Below, one piece after another: positions 8,652 to 17,237 of a stretch of 64,000 nucleotides of DNA. Location: NCBI GenBank assembly GCA_045652425.1, contig JAZRUG010000018.1:80364-144363 (forward strand). The letters are read 5' to 3'. The position numbers were made by a program, and so were the translations under genes. The notes beneath the pieces are model-generated. The model ran no database searches. It worked only from the letters and a program-made list of their open reading frames with translations, and was not told where the DNA came from. This stretch comes from RGIG1995 sp045652425 (GTDB lineage Bacteria; Bacillota; Clostridia; Oscillospirales; CAG-272). Every line of letters begins with the position of its first letter. Within the stretch, counting starts at the first letter, position 1.

Positions 8652-10132
8652 TGAGTAGTGTATCAAAAAAATCCGGCACAAATGCGTTTGTATTGATGTT
8701 GAGCAAAGTTATAACGTTGTTCCTTTCTATGATGACATCTATGATCTTGGCTAGAACTTTGGACTTGGATGAATACGGAACATATTCGGAATTGCTGACT
8801 GTCTCATCAATTGCTGTATCAATTTTCTCATTAGGCTTGCCTAATGCTTTGAATTATTTTTTGCCTAGATGCAAAGATGAAAATGAAAAAAGAAAGTTTA
8901 TTAATTTCTATTTTTTATTGATTACTGTTTTATCATTGGTTTTAATGTGTGTAATGGGCTTGGTAAACAAACCGATTGCGGCATATTATCATAACACTCG
9001 CTTAATTACATATTCGTATTTTTTGATTCTTGTTCCTTGGACCAAACTTGTTATCAGTAGTAGAAGTAATTTGCTTGTAGCTGAAGGTATGGTAACAAGA
9101 GAAATGATATATTGTGTTTTGAATGGAGTATTTCTTTCTCTTATATCAGTTCTTACGATATTTAATCGGAGTAATTTTGATATATATATAGTGTCATATG
9201 TTTTGATTGAAGGCGTATTCGCTATAATGGTGTATTTTGAAGCATTTTGGTTGTCCGGGAAAAAATTTCATTTTGAAATAACTACTTCCAGAATAAAAGA
9301 ACTTTTAATATTTACTATTCCGCTTGGATTGTCGACAGCTATTTCGACAATTAGTTTGGATTTGGATAAAATGGTTATAGGGTATGTAATGGATGAAGCT
9401 TCTGTGGCTATTTATGCAAATGCAGGAAAAGAATTACCATTTTCACTTATTTCTACATCATTTACAGCTGTATTTTTGCCTAAAATCGTTTTGTGGGTAA
9501 AAAATAAACAAACTACTGTGGCCATATCATGTTGGAAAGATATTATGGAGATTAATTATATCATACTATCTTTTTGTGTTGCTGCCTCTATTGTTTTTGC
9601 TCCGCAAATAATTAGTTTACTATATTCCGAAGTTTATCTTGGTGGTGTGAATATTTTTAGAATATACTCTCTTACATTGCTTTTGCGTATTACATATTGG
9701 GCAATGTTTTTAAACGCTTTCGGAAGAACGCAGGAGATATTGTATAACTCAATAATATGCTTGATATTAAATATTATTCTGAATTTTGTTTTCTACTATA
9801 TTATAGGCTTTGCAGGACCGGCAATTGCGACGTTACTAAGTATTCTTTCGATTGTGATTTTGCAGATTAAGAGAACGTCAAACTTGTTGAAAATGCCTGT
9901 TTGTTCATTTATCCCATTCAAGAAGTTTTTATTCCCTACCGCAGTTTGTTTATTGAGTGGTATGTTTATGAGTGTTACTATCAGTATGCTTAACATAGGA
10001 ACAGATACAAAAGGAATCTTATTTGCTGTTGCTTTGGGGATTGTATGGGGAGGGGGGTATTTGATGGTATTTGATAAAAAGATTTTGACTTTATGGAAAT
10101 CTCTTAACTGTGATGTGAGCGAAAAAATATAG
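8651..10132 (+). CDS. wzx: Polysaccharide flippase (Wzx/MATE-like)
   Basis: A 493-residue integral membrane protein with about 14 predicted spans and the N-terminal pattern of the polysaccharide transporter branch of the MOP superfamily: NAFVLMLSKVITLFLSMMTSMILARTLDLDEYGTYS, then SLGLPNALNYFLPR. It would flip undecaprenyl-pyrophosphate-linked repeat units to the outside for polymerisation. A TTG at 8645 lies in frame, but ATG 8651 overlaps the preceding small frame (TAATG) and has GAGGAG about 12 bp upstream. The next 216 bp are non-coding up to capE. Confidence 0.88.
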   Translation: MSSVSKKSGTNAFVLMLSKVITLFLSMMTSMILARTLDLDEYGTYSELLTVSSIAVSIFSLGLPNALNYFLPRCKDENEKRKFINFYFLLITVLSLVLMCVMGLVNKPIAAYYHNTRLITYSYFLILVPWTKLVISSRSNLLVAEGMVTREMIYCVLNGVFLSLISVLTIFNRSNFDIYIVSYVLIEGVFAIMVYFEAFWLSGKKFHFEITTSRIKELLIFTIPLGLSTAISTISLDLDKMVIGYVMDEASVAIYANAGKELPFSLISTSFTAVFLPKIVLWVKNKQTTVAISCWKDIMEINYIILSFCVAASIVFAPQIISLLYSEVYLGGVNIFRIYSLTLLLRITYWAMFLNAFGRTQEILYNSIICLILNIILNFVFYYIIGFAGPAIATLLSILSIVILQIKRTSNLLKMPVCSFIPFKKFLFPTAVCLLSGMFMSVTISMLNIGTDTKGILFAVALGIVWGGGYLMVFDKKILTLWKSLNCDVSEKI

Positions 10133-10348
10133 CGTAAGTAGTTGTGAAAATAAGTGTGCGTGTTTTTGAGGACACGGACAGAAGACTATAAAAATATATC
10201 CTTTTATAAGTGAACTGAACACAAGAAAAATATTAAAACTTTTGTTTGATAATAAAGAAGCATAGGACTCTATATTTAAGGCAAGTAATCTAGATGGAAA
10301 CGACATTGCTTGTAAATTAATTGCAAATATCTTGGAGGAAAATTAAAT

Positions 10349-11395
10349 ATGGGACTTTTTACAAATAAAACATTGCTTATAACTGGTGGTACGGGTTCGT
10401 TTGGTAATGCTGTGCTTAACAGATTTTTAAAAACTGATATAGGTGAAATACGCATTTTTTCAAGAGATGAGAAAAAGCAAGATGATATGCGTCACGAATT
10501 TCAGGCGAAAATGCCAGAGGTTGCTGAAAAAATCAAATTCTATATAGGCGACGTTCGTGATATTGCATCTGTAAAAAATGCTATGTATGGAGTCGATTAT
10601 ATTTTCCATGCGGCAGCATTAAAGCAAGTTCCTTCTTGCGAATTCTTTCCCATAGAAGCTGTTAAAACAAACGTGCTCGGTACTGAAAATGTACTTACAG
10701 CCGCAATTGAAGCGGGGGTTAAAAATATAGTATGTCTTTCTACTGATAAGGCTGCTTACCCCGTAAATGCAATGGGTACTTCAAAGGCTATGATGGAAAA
10801 AGTAATTGTAGCAAAAGCAAGAACGGTGGATCCTGAAAAAACCAAGATTTGTTGTACTCGTTATGGAAATGTTATGTGTTCGCGCGGTTCTGTTATTCCC
10901 CTTTGGATTGATCAAATTAGAAACGGTCAGCCTATAACACTGACCGATCCCACAATGACTCGCTTTATTATGTCTCTTGATGAAGCTGTTGACCTTGTAT
11001 TGTTTGCTTTTGAGCATGGAGTATCAGGAGATATACTGGTTCAGAAAGCACCTGCTTGTACTATTCAAACTCAAGCTGAAGCCGTATGTGAGCTTTTCGG
11101 CGGAAATAAGAAGAATATTAAAATTATTGGAATACGTCACGGTGAAAAAATGTACGAAACCCTTCTTACAAATGAAGAGTGTGCTAATGCTATCGATATG
11201 GGTAACTTCTATCGTGTTCCGTCTGACAAGCGCGGTCTTAATTATGATAAATATTTTAAAGATGGTGATACCGAACGCAATACTCTTACGGAGTTTAATT
11301 CGAGTAATACCAAACTTCTTTCGGTTGAAGAAACAAAGGCGAAAATCGCTTCGCTGGCATATATTCAAGAAGAACTTGCAAAGGATGCTAAATAA
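10349..11395 (+). CDS. capE: UDP-GlcNAc 4,6-dehydratase/5-epimerase (CapE/FnlA/WbjB)
   Basis: 348 residues with the CapD-type extended SDR fold. TGGTGSFG (12-19) is the NAD-binding loop, STDK (131-134) and the MGTSK motif (Met142, Lys146) replace the usual YxxxK, as in CapE and WbjB. This enzyme makes the 4-keto-6-deoxy intermediate from UDP-GlcNAc and inverts C5, the first step toward UDP-N-acetyl-L-fucosamine. The RBS CTTGGAGG is strong. It is followed 2 bp later by capF and then capG, so the three-step pathway is encoded contiguously apart from one inserted gene. Length agrees with the family. Confidence 0.92.
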   Translation: MGLFTNKTLLITGGTGSFGNAVLNRFLKTDIGEIRIFSRDEKKQDDMRHEFQAKMPEVAEKIKFYIGDVRDIASVKNAMYGVDYIFHAAALKQVPSCEFFPIEAVKTNVLGTENVLTAAIEAGVKNIVCLSTDKAAYPVNAMGTSKAMMEKVIVAKARTVDPEKTKICCTRYGNVMCSRGSVIPLWIDQIRNGQPITLTDPTMTRFIMSLDEAVDLVLFAFEHGVSGDILVQKAPACTIQTQAEAVCELFGGNKKNIKIIGIRHGEKMYETLLTNEECANAIDMGNFYRVPSDKRGLNYDKYFKDGDTERNTLTEFNSSNTKLLSVEETKAKIASLAYIQEELAKDAK

Positions 11396-11397
11396 CT

Positions 11398-12597
11398 ATG
11401 AATATACTTGTTACGGGCGCTGCAGGGTTTGTCGGTAAAAATCTTGTAGCTTCGCTGAAGAGCATTAAAGACGGTAAAGACAAAACACGTCCTAATATTC
11501 AAATTGAAAACATATTTGAATATGATATTGATACGGATCCTGTATTAATTGACGAATACTGTCAAAAAGCTGATTTCGTTTTTAATCTTGCAGGAGTGAA
11601 TAGACCTCAAAATCCCGAGGAGTTTATGCAAGGGAATTTCGGTTTTGCTTCTACCTTACTTGAAACTTTAAAAAAACATAAAAACACTTGTCCGGTAATG
11701 CTTTCTTCTTCTATTCAAGCAACGTGTATCGGTAGATATGATGGAGATTACGGAAGAAGTAAAAAAGCGGGAGAGGAGCTTGTTTTTGACTACGGCAAAG
11801 AAACAGGCGCCAAGGTTTTGATATATAGATTCCCAAATCTTTTTGGAAAGTGGTGCAGACCTAACTATAATTCTGCAGTTGCTACGTTCTGTAATAATAT
11901 AGCAAATGATTTACCTATCCAGGTTAATGATAGAGCAGTTCAGCTTGAACTTTTATATATAGACGATCTTGTTCAAGAAATGTTTGATGCTCTTGAAAAC
12001 AAAGAGCATCGTTGTGAGTTTGACGATATAAATACTGTTATTTGTGAAAACGGCAGGTACTGCGCAGTTCCTACTACTCATAAGATAACGCTTGGAGAAA
12101 TCGTGGATTTGCTTGAAGAGTTTAAAACTCAACCGCAGTCTTTGGTAATTCCCGAAATTCCCGACAATTCTTTCGCTAAAAAACTTTATTCTACATATCT
12201 TTCGTATCTTCCAAAAGAAAAAGTATCTTTCCCCTTGAAAATGAACGTTGATGCGAGAGGCAGTTTTACAGAACTTTTTAAGAGTAATAAGTGCGGACAG
12301 GTTTCAGTGAATATTTCAAAACCCGGAATAACCAAAGGACAGCATTGGCATCATTCCAAATGGGAATTTTTTGTTGTTGTAAGCGGACACGGTCTTATAC
12401 AAGAACGCAAAATCGGAACCGATGAAGTATTAAATTTTGAGGTTTCGGGAGATAAGATTGAGGCTATACACATGCTTCCCGGATATACTCACAATATTAT
12501 TAACTTATCTGAAACAGAAGACCTCGTTACTGTTATGTGGGCGAACGAGCAATTTGACTTAAATAAACCCGATACTTTTTTTGAGGTGGTTGAATAA
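11398..12597 (+). CDS. capF: Bifunctional C3-epimerase/4-keto reductase (CapF/FnlB/WbjC)
   Basis: A 399-residue fusion characteristic of CapF. Residues 1-250 form a Rossmann SDR (VTGAAGFVG at 5-13; Tyr118-x-x-x-Lys122 catalytic pair), and about 290-399 form a cupin with the metal-binding set around QHWHHSKWEFF (His316, His318/319, Glu323) and YTHNI (His365). In S. aureus the cupin domain epimerises C3 and the SDR domain reduces C4 with NADPH, giving UDP-6-deoxy-L-TalNAc. It is translated directly after capE and shares one base of its stop codon (TAATG) with the next gene. Confidence 0.93.
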   Translation: MNILVTGAAGFVGKNLVASLKSIKDGKDKTRPNIQIENIFEYDIDTDPVLIDEYCQKADFVFNLAGVNRPQNPEEFMQGNFGFASTLLETLKKHKNTCPVMLSSSIQATCIGRYDGDYGRSKKAGEELVFDYGKETGAKVLIYRFPNLFGKWCRPNYNSAVATFCNNIANDLPIQVNDRAVQLELLYIDDLVQEMFDALENKEHRCEFDDINTVICENGRYCAVPTTHKITLGEIVDLLEEFKTQPQSLVIPEIPDNSFAKKLYSTYLSYLPKEKVSFPLKMNVDARGSFTELFKSNKCGQVSVNISKPGITKGQHWHHSKWEFFVVVSGHGLIQERKIGTDEVLNFEVSGDKIEAIHMLPGYTHNIINLSETEDLVTVMWANEQFDLNKPDTFFEVVE

Positions 12598-13112
12598 TGA
12601 GGCTTATTATTATAGGTGCAGGCGGATATGGCAGAGTAATTGCTGAGATTGCCGAGAGTATGAACAGATATAGTGAAATTTGTTTTCTTGATGATAATAG
12701 CACAGATAAAAGAGTGATAGGAAAATGCGGACAGTATGCTGCTTTTCTTAATGATGAAACTGAATTTTACGTTGCATTTGGAGCTAATGAATTTAGGTTG
12801 CAGTGGATAAATACGCTACAGGAAAATGACGCAAATATCGCCACAATTATTGATAAAACCGCATATATAAGCCCTACAGCGACAATTGATATCGGTTCAG
12901 CTGTTCTTCCTAAAGCTGTTGTTAATACGAATTGTGTTATAAATAAAGGTGTTATCGTTAATTGCGGTGCGATAATCGACCACGACTGTATTATTGGCGA
13001 GGGTACGCATATTTGTCTTAATACTGTGATAAAAGCTGAAAACGCTATTCCGGCAAGGAGTAAAGTTGATGCCGGTGTCGTAATAGAAAACAGACAATAT
13101 CCCATAAAATAA
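12597..13112 (+). CDS. PglD/NeuD-like sugar acyltransferase, left-handed beta-helix
   Basis: 171 residues. The N-terminus (LIIIGAGGYGRVIAEIAE) is the small Rossmann-like UDP-sugar domain of the PglD/NeuD family, and residues about 80-165 contain isoleucine-rich hexapeptide repeats (ISPTATIDIGSAVLP..., CVINKGVIVNCGAIIDHDCIIGEGTHICL) of an acetyl-CoA-dependent acyltransferase. The catalytic His of the family corresponds to the IDHDC segment (VxHxC in relatives). It is shorter than typical PglD (about 195-215). Lying between capF and capG it may acylate a sugar of the repeat unit or an intermediate; the substrate is unknown. It overlaps capF by one base. Confidence 0.8.
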   Translation: MRLIIIGAGGYGRVIAEIAESMNRYSEICFLDDNSTDKRVIGKCGQYAAFLNDETEFYVAFGANEFRLQWINTLQENDANIATIIDKTAYISPTATIDIGSAVLPKAVVNTNCVINKGVIVNCGAIIDHDCIIGEGTHICLNTVIKAENAIPARSKVDAGVVIENRQYPIK

Positions 13113-13124
13113 CCGAGGTGTATT

Positions 13125-14309
13125 ATGAATATAAAGACTGATTATTCTGATGTTAAATTTAAAGACAACGGAAAATTAAAACTTCTTATTATAGTAGGTA
13201 CAAGACCGGAGATTATACGTCTTGCTGCAGTTATAAATAAATGCAGAAAATATTTTGATTGCATTCTTGCTCATACAGGTCAAAACTATGATTATAATCT
13301 TAACGGTGTGTTTTTTCACGATTTGAAACTTGATGATCCCGAAGTTTATATGGATGCGGTAGGCGATGATCTCGGTGCTACAGTTGGTAATATTATCAAC
13401 TGTTCGTACAAGCTTATGAATCAGATAAAGCCTGATGCACTTCTTATTCTTGGTGATACCAACTCGTGTCTTTCCGCTATTTCTGCTAAAAGACTTCATA
13501 TTCCGATATTTCATATGGAAGCAGGTAACCGCTGTAAAGATGAATGTTTGCCCGAAGAGACAAACCGCCGTATAGTTGATATTATTTCGGATGTTAATCT
13601 TGCATATTCGGAACACGCAAGAAAGTATTTGCATGAATGCGGGTTACCCAAAGAAAGAGTTTACGTAACTGGTTCGCCTATGGCAGAAGTATTGCACAGT
13701 AATCTTGCCGAAATTGAAGCATCTGACGTTCATAAGCGTTTAGGACTTGAGAAGGGAAAATATATTTTACTTTCTGCTCACAGAGAAGAGAATATCGATA
13801 CTGAAAAGAACTTCATTAGTTTGTTTACCGCAATAAATAAAATGGCTGAAAAATATGATATGCCCATACTTTATTCATGTCATCCACGCTCGAAGAAGCG
13901 TCTGGAACAGTCTGAATTTGTACTTGACAAGAGAGTTATACAAAATGAACCTTTGGGATTCCACGATTATAACTGTTTGCAGATGAACGCTTTTGCGGTG
14001 GTTTCAGACTCCGGAACTTTACCCGAAGAAAGCAGCTTTTTTACAAGCGTGGGACATCCTTTCCCCGCTGTATGTATAAGAACATCAACAGAACGCCCGG
14101 AGGCGCTCGATAAGGCTTGTTTCGTTCTTGCGGGAATTGATGAAAAGAGTCTTTTGCAGGCTGTAGATACGGCGGTATCTATGAACGTTGACGGAGAATA
14201 CGGGATTCCAGTTCCGGATTACGTTGAGGAAAATGTTTCCACTAAAGTTGTAAAACTTATTCAAAGTTATACCGGTGTTGTAGATAAAATGGTTTGGCGG
14301 AAATTTTAA
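13125..14309 (+). CDS. capG: UDP-N-acetylglucosamine 2-epimerase family (CapG/FnlC/WbjD)
   Basis: 394 residues of the WecB/MnaA family: GTRPEIIRLA near residue 26, HTGQNYDYN, GDTNSCLSA, HMEAGNRC with EETNRR shortly after, SAHREENID, and SDSGTLPEESSF. The capE-capF context and the family branch point to CapG, which epimerises C2 of UDP-6-deoxy-L-TalNAc to give UDP-N-acetyl-L-fucosamine. It starts 12 bp after the acyltransferase with GAGGTG as RBS. Generic ManNAc formation from UDP-GlcNAc is the alternative but is less likely next to capEF. Confidence 0.9.
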   Translation: MNIKTDYSDVKFKDNGKLKLLIIVGTRPEIIRLAAVINKCRKYFDCILAHTGQNYDYNLNGVFFHDLKLDDPEVYMDAVGDDLGATVGNIINCSYKLMNQIKPDALLILGDTNSCLSAISAKRLHIPIFHMEAGNRCKDECLPEETNRRIVDIISDVNLAYSEHARKYLHECGLPKERVYVTGSPMAEVLHSNLAEIEASDVHKRLGLEKGKYILLSAHREENIDTEKNFISLFTAINKMAEKYDMPILYSCHPRSKKRLEQSEFVLDKRVIQNEPLGFHDYNCLQMNAFAVVSDSGTLPEESSFFTSVGHPFPAVCIRTSTERPEALDKACFVLAGIDEKSLLQAVDTAVSMNVDGEYGIPVPDYVEENVSTKVVKLIQSYTGVVDKMVWRKF

Positions 14310-14443
14310 GAAATTTGGAGCTGTTGTGGTGAACAGATGAATTTTGGCAAGATAGAAAAATAGGAGTTACAAGAGTTTTTTAGTAAGATTGATATTCACA
14401 TGATTACGAGATGATCAAAAAATAAAGTGTAGGGGATAAATGA

Positions 14444-15616
14444 ATGGAAAAATTTCAGAAAGAGTGCATTGGTTTAATTCAAGCTGCTTTTACCGATAGA
14501 CCGGTTGCAATTTCTTCAGATTTTGATTGGAAAAGAGCTATAGATATTGCCAAAAAACATAATATTGCTTCAATTATGTTTTACGGTGCAGTGAACTGCA
14601 ATATTTCCCAAGATAGTGAATATATGCAGGAGCTGAATCATCTAACGCTCCAGAGTTTGATGGTGAGTTTACAACAAATATATGAGATAGAAAAAATTGA
14701 AGAAGCTTTTGAAAAAGAAAATATTGAATATATGCCACTTAAGGGTACTATCTTAAAAACAATATACAAAAAACCAGAAATGCGTACAATGGGGGATGCT
14801 GATATTCTTATTAAACTTGATCAGTATCAATTAATCGAGAAGATTCTGGGGCAGCTTGGTTTTGAGTTCAAATATGAATCGGATCACGAATTGGTCTGGA
14901 AAAAGCCTTCTTTGTTTCTTGAACTTCATAAAAGTATAATGACATCTTATAATAAAGATTTTTATAATTATTTTGGTTCCGGTTGGAAAATTGCTAACAA
15001 AGTATCCAACAGTAATAGGTATGAGATGTCTGTCGACGACTTTTATATTTATACCTTTGTTCACTTTACCAAACATTATCGCATTTCAGGTATAGGAATT
15101 AAGCATTTGCTTGATCTGTGGGTGTATGCCAATGCATATGCTGGATTGAATTGGAAATATATAGAGAACGAGTTGGAAAAAATGAATCTATACACATTTT
15201 ATTTGAATGTTATAAAAACTATCAATGTCTGGTTTAACGGGGAAAAAGAAACTGAAATAACTGATTTGATTACCAATGTAATATTTAATAGTGGTCAATA
15301 TGGTTCTGAAGATATGGCGGTGGTAAACCGCGCTTTGCAGAATGGCTTGGATTCTGCTTTGAAAATAAAATTTGATAGGATATTTCATAATATATTTTTG
15401 CCTTTTAATGTAATGAAGGAGAAATATGGAATATTGAAAAAAGTACCGTTTATATTACCTGTTATGTGGCTTGTTCGTTGCTTTGATATTTTGTTACATA
15501 AAAAAAGCTTTTTTAAGCAGTATACGAAAAAAATGAATCGAATAAATTCCAAACAGATCAGTGATAATAAACGAGCGCTTCATATTGTTGGTTTGGATTT
15601 TAATTACGATGAATAA
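14444..15616 (+). CDS. Nucleotidyltransferase family protein (PF14907-like)
   Basis: 390 residues with the uncharacterised-nucleotidyltransferase pattern: an N-terminal helical part with AKKHNIASIMFYG, then YMPLKGTILKTIYKKPEMRTMGDADILI, where GD-x-D supplies the two metal-binding acidic residues of the pol-beta fold, and LELHKSIM later. Members are common at the ends of capsule and lantibiotic loci but their substrates are unknown. It begins 134 bp after capG and is the last gene before a strong terminator, so it probably belongs to the polysaccharide transcript. The RBS is a weak AGGGG. Confidence 0.8.
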   Translation: MEKFQKECIGLIQAAFTDRPVAISSDFDWKRAIDIAKKHNIASIMFYGAVNCNISQDSEYMQELNHLTLQSLMVSLQQIYEIEKIEEAFEKENIEYMPLKGTILKTIYKKPEMRTMGDADILIKLDQYQLIEKILGQLGFEFKYESDHELVWKKPSLFLELHKSIMTSYNKDFYNYFGSGWKIANKVSNSNRYEMSVDDFYIYTFVHFTKHYRISGIGIKHLLDLWVYANAYAGLNWKYIENELEKMNLYTFYLNVIKTINVWFNGEKETEITDLITNVIFNSGQYGSEDMAVVNRALQNGLDSALKIKFDRIFHNIFLPFNVMKEKYGILKKVPFILPVMWLVRCFDILLHKKSFFKQYTKKMNRINSKQISDNKRALHIVGLDFNYDE

Positions 15617-15722
15617 GCGAAAGGACTGTAGAAAATCAAACATCGTCAACGATTTCGGCAATTAAAAAGATATTGAAAGAAAGATTAAACAGTGCCTACT
15701 ATACATTATTCTTAACGTGATA

Positions 15723-15771
15723 AGAGGCTGAGTCATTTGCTTTTTTTGCAGTTGACTTAGCCTCTCTTTTT
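15723..15771 (+). terminator. Intrinsic terminator ending the polysaccharide locus
   Basis: Arms 15723-15735 (AGAGGCTGAGTCA) and 15753-15765 pair over 13 positions with one G-U, followed by CTTTTTT. The position between convergent genes means it could also slow transcripts leaving spoIVB, although the U-run on that side is poor. Confidence 0.85.
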
Positions 15772-15774
15772 TAT

Positions 15775-17016
15775 TTATTCCATTATTTCAGGCATATTTT
15801 TGAGCATATTTTCAATAAAGATTCCGTATCCCTTGGTAGGATCATTAACCAAAACATGTGTGATCGCACCGACGAGTTTTCCGTTCTGTATAATCGGACT
15901 TCCCGACATTCCCTGAACTATCCCGCCTGTTGCTTCTAACAACCGTTTGTCAGTTATCTTTATTACAAAATTCTTCTGCTCGCCCTCTTTGTTGCCTATC
16001 TTCACAATCTTTGCGCTGTACTTCTCAACATCTTTCGATACAGTACAGTATATTTCAGCATCGCCTATTTCTACTTCATCTTTTAACCCGATTTTTAAAG
16101 GTTGGCTGTGGGATACATCTATTTTTTCGCTCATTATCCCATATACACCACACGTCTTATTTCCTATAAGCGATCCTGTTCTTCCGGGCAAAAATACCCC
16201 TTTTAATTCACCGGGACTGCCCGTAACACCTTTTGTTATACCTTTTATGCTTACGTCTACAACGGTCCCTTTGCGGAGTGGCATAACTGTGCCTGTGTCA
16301 ACGTCGCAGATTCCGTGGCCGAGTCCTGCAAAACCGTTGTTGTCAGGCGAAATAAAGGTAACCGTTCCTATCCCTGCTGTGCTGTCACGTAACCACATTC
16401 CTGTTCTGTACATATTATCCGTTTGTGACAAAGCAGGTTCTATTTCTATATTCAGTTCTTTGTTTGCTCTTACTACTGTAAAAGTAATTTTCTTTCCTCC
16501 GCTTTGCTCAACTGCGGAAGAGATTTCATCTGTTGTGTTAACTTCTTTTTCGCCTATTCTTTTTATTATATCACCGACTTTTATTCCACCTTCGGCTGCA
16601 GGTCTTTTCTTCCCATTTGCAGTTTCAACCCCTGACACACCCGCGACGATCACGCCGTCTGTATAAAGCTTTACACCAAACGGCATTCCTCCGGGATATA
16701 AGGCTATTTCCCGAAACACGTCGATGTTTACTTTTTTTAATGGTACAACACCGAATATCTTTGTGTTTGCTGACCGCAGTGAATAAAGTCTGTCTTCAGT
16801 CTCCGGTTTAGATACTCTTTCAACGGCTGGGACTGATTCGATGTCGGCTGATACAAACGGCATACTTATTTCTTTTGTTATCTCAAAGTCTGCAGTGCTT
16901 GAAAAAACAGATATTGTGTCGGGGATAATAAAGTCATATATGCCTATTGCCGCTATACCGATAATGCATATAATAAAAATGATACGAAAAGCGTTTTTTA
17001 CTTTTGTGCTTTGCAT
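15775..17016 (-). CDS. spoIVB: SpoIVB sporulation peptidase (S55)
   Basis: 413 residues: a membrane anchor at about 10-30, a PDZ domain at about 105-195 (GMPFGVKLYTDGV...GGIKVGDIIKRIGEKEV), and a C-terminal S55 serine peptidase domain with GLGHGICD (His234) and GMSGSPI (Ser373). In Bacillus SpoIVB is made in the forespore, secreted between the membranes, and cleaves SpoIVFA so that SpoIVFB can process pro-sigma-K. Its presence is the best evidence that this organism sporulates. All catalytic motifs are intact. It is transcribed divergently from the VanY-like gene. Confidence 0.95.
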   Translation of the reverse strand: MQSTKVKNAFRIIFIICIIGIAAIGIYDFIIPDTISVFSSTADFEITKEISMPFVSADIESVPAVERVSKPETEDRLYSLRSANTKIFGVVPLKKVNIDVFREIALYPGGMPFGVKLYTDGVIVAGVSGVETANGKKRPAAEGGIKVGDIIKRIGEKEVNTTDEISSAVEQSGGKKITFTVVRANKELNIEIEPALSQTDNMYRTGMWLRDSTAGIGTVTFISPDNNGFAGLGHGICDVDTGTVMPLRKGTVVDVSIKGITKGVTGSPGELKGVFLPGRTGSLIGNKTCGVYGIMSEKIDVSHSQPLKIGLKDEVEIGDAEIYCTVSKDVEKYSAKIVKIGNKEGEQKNFVIKITDKRLLEATGGIVQGMSGSPIIQNGKLVGAITHVLVNDPTKGYGIFIENMLKNMPEIME

Positions 17017-17170
17017 TTGAGTATCCCTTTTCTTATTTTTTCTCTAAATGTTTTTGTTTCTTTTTGTCTGTTTCTATGATGTGTTGTTTTGACCTTGTTT
17101 ATGTTATGAAAAATATAGATTAACTGTATAATAATTTTTTTCTTGTGCAAAAATCATATTGAAAATGCTA

Positions 17171-17199
17171 TTGCAAGATGAATAGAAATGTGATATACT
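17171..17199 (+). promoter_or_regulatory. Sigma-A-type promoter for the VanY-like gene
   Basis: TTGCAA at 17171-17176 and TATACT at 17194-17199 are separated by 17 bp and lie about 40 bp before the start codon. Confidence 0.65.
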
Positions 17200-17237
17200 A
17201 TGTATATTAATAACTAATAAAGAAGGGAAGCTTTGAA

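Noticed and set aside
10133..10348. A possible pseudogene end before capE: the frame ending at 10344-10346 reads about 25 residues ending IANILEEN, resembling the tail of a sugar-nucleotide epimerase.
   Set aside because: It is too short and has an upstream in-frame stop; similarity is only impressionistic.
10977..11438. A 153-codon frame overlapping capE and capF.
   Set aside because: It lies inside well-supported genes in another frame and has no RBS.
15930..16811. Long plus-strand frames opposite spoIVB.
   Set aside because: spoIVB is complete with catalytic motifs; the opposite frames are low-complexity Ser/Pro/Thr shadows.
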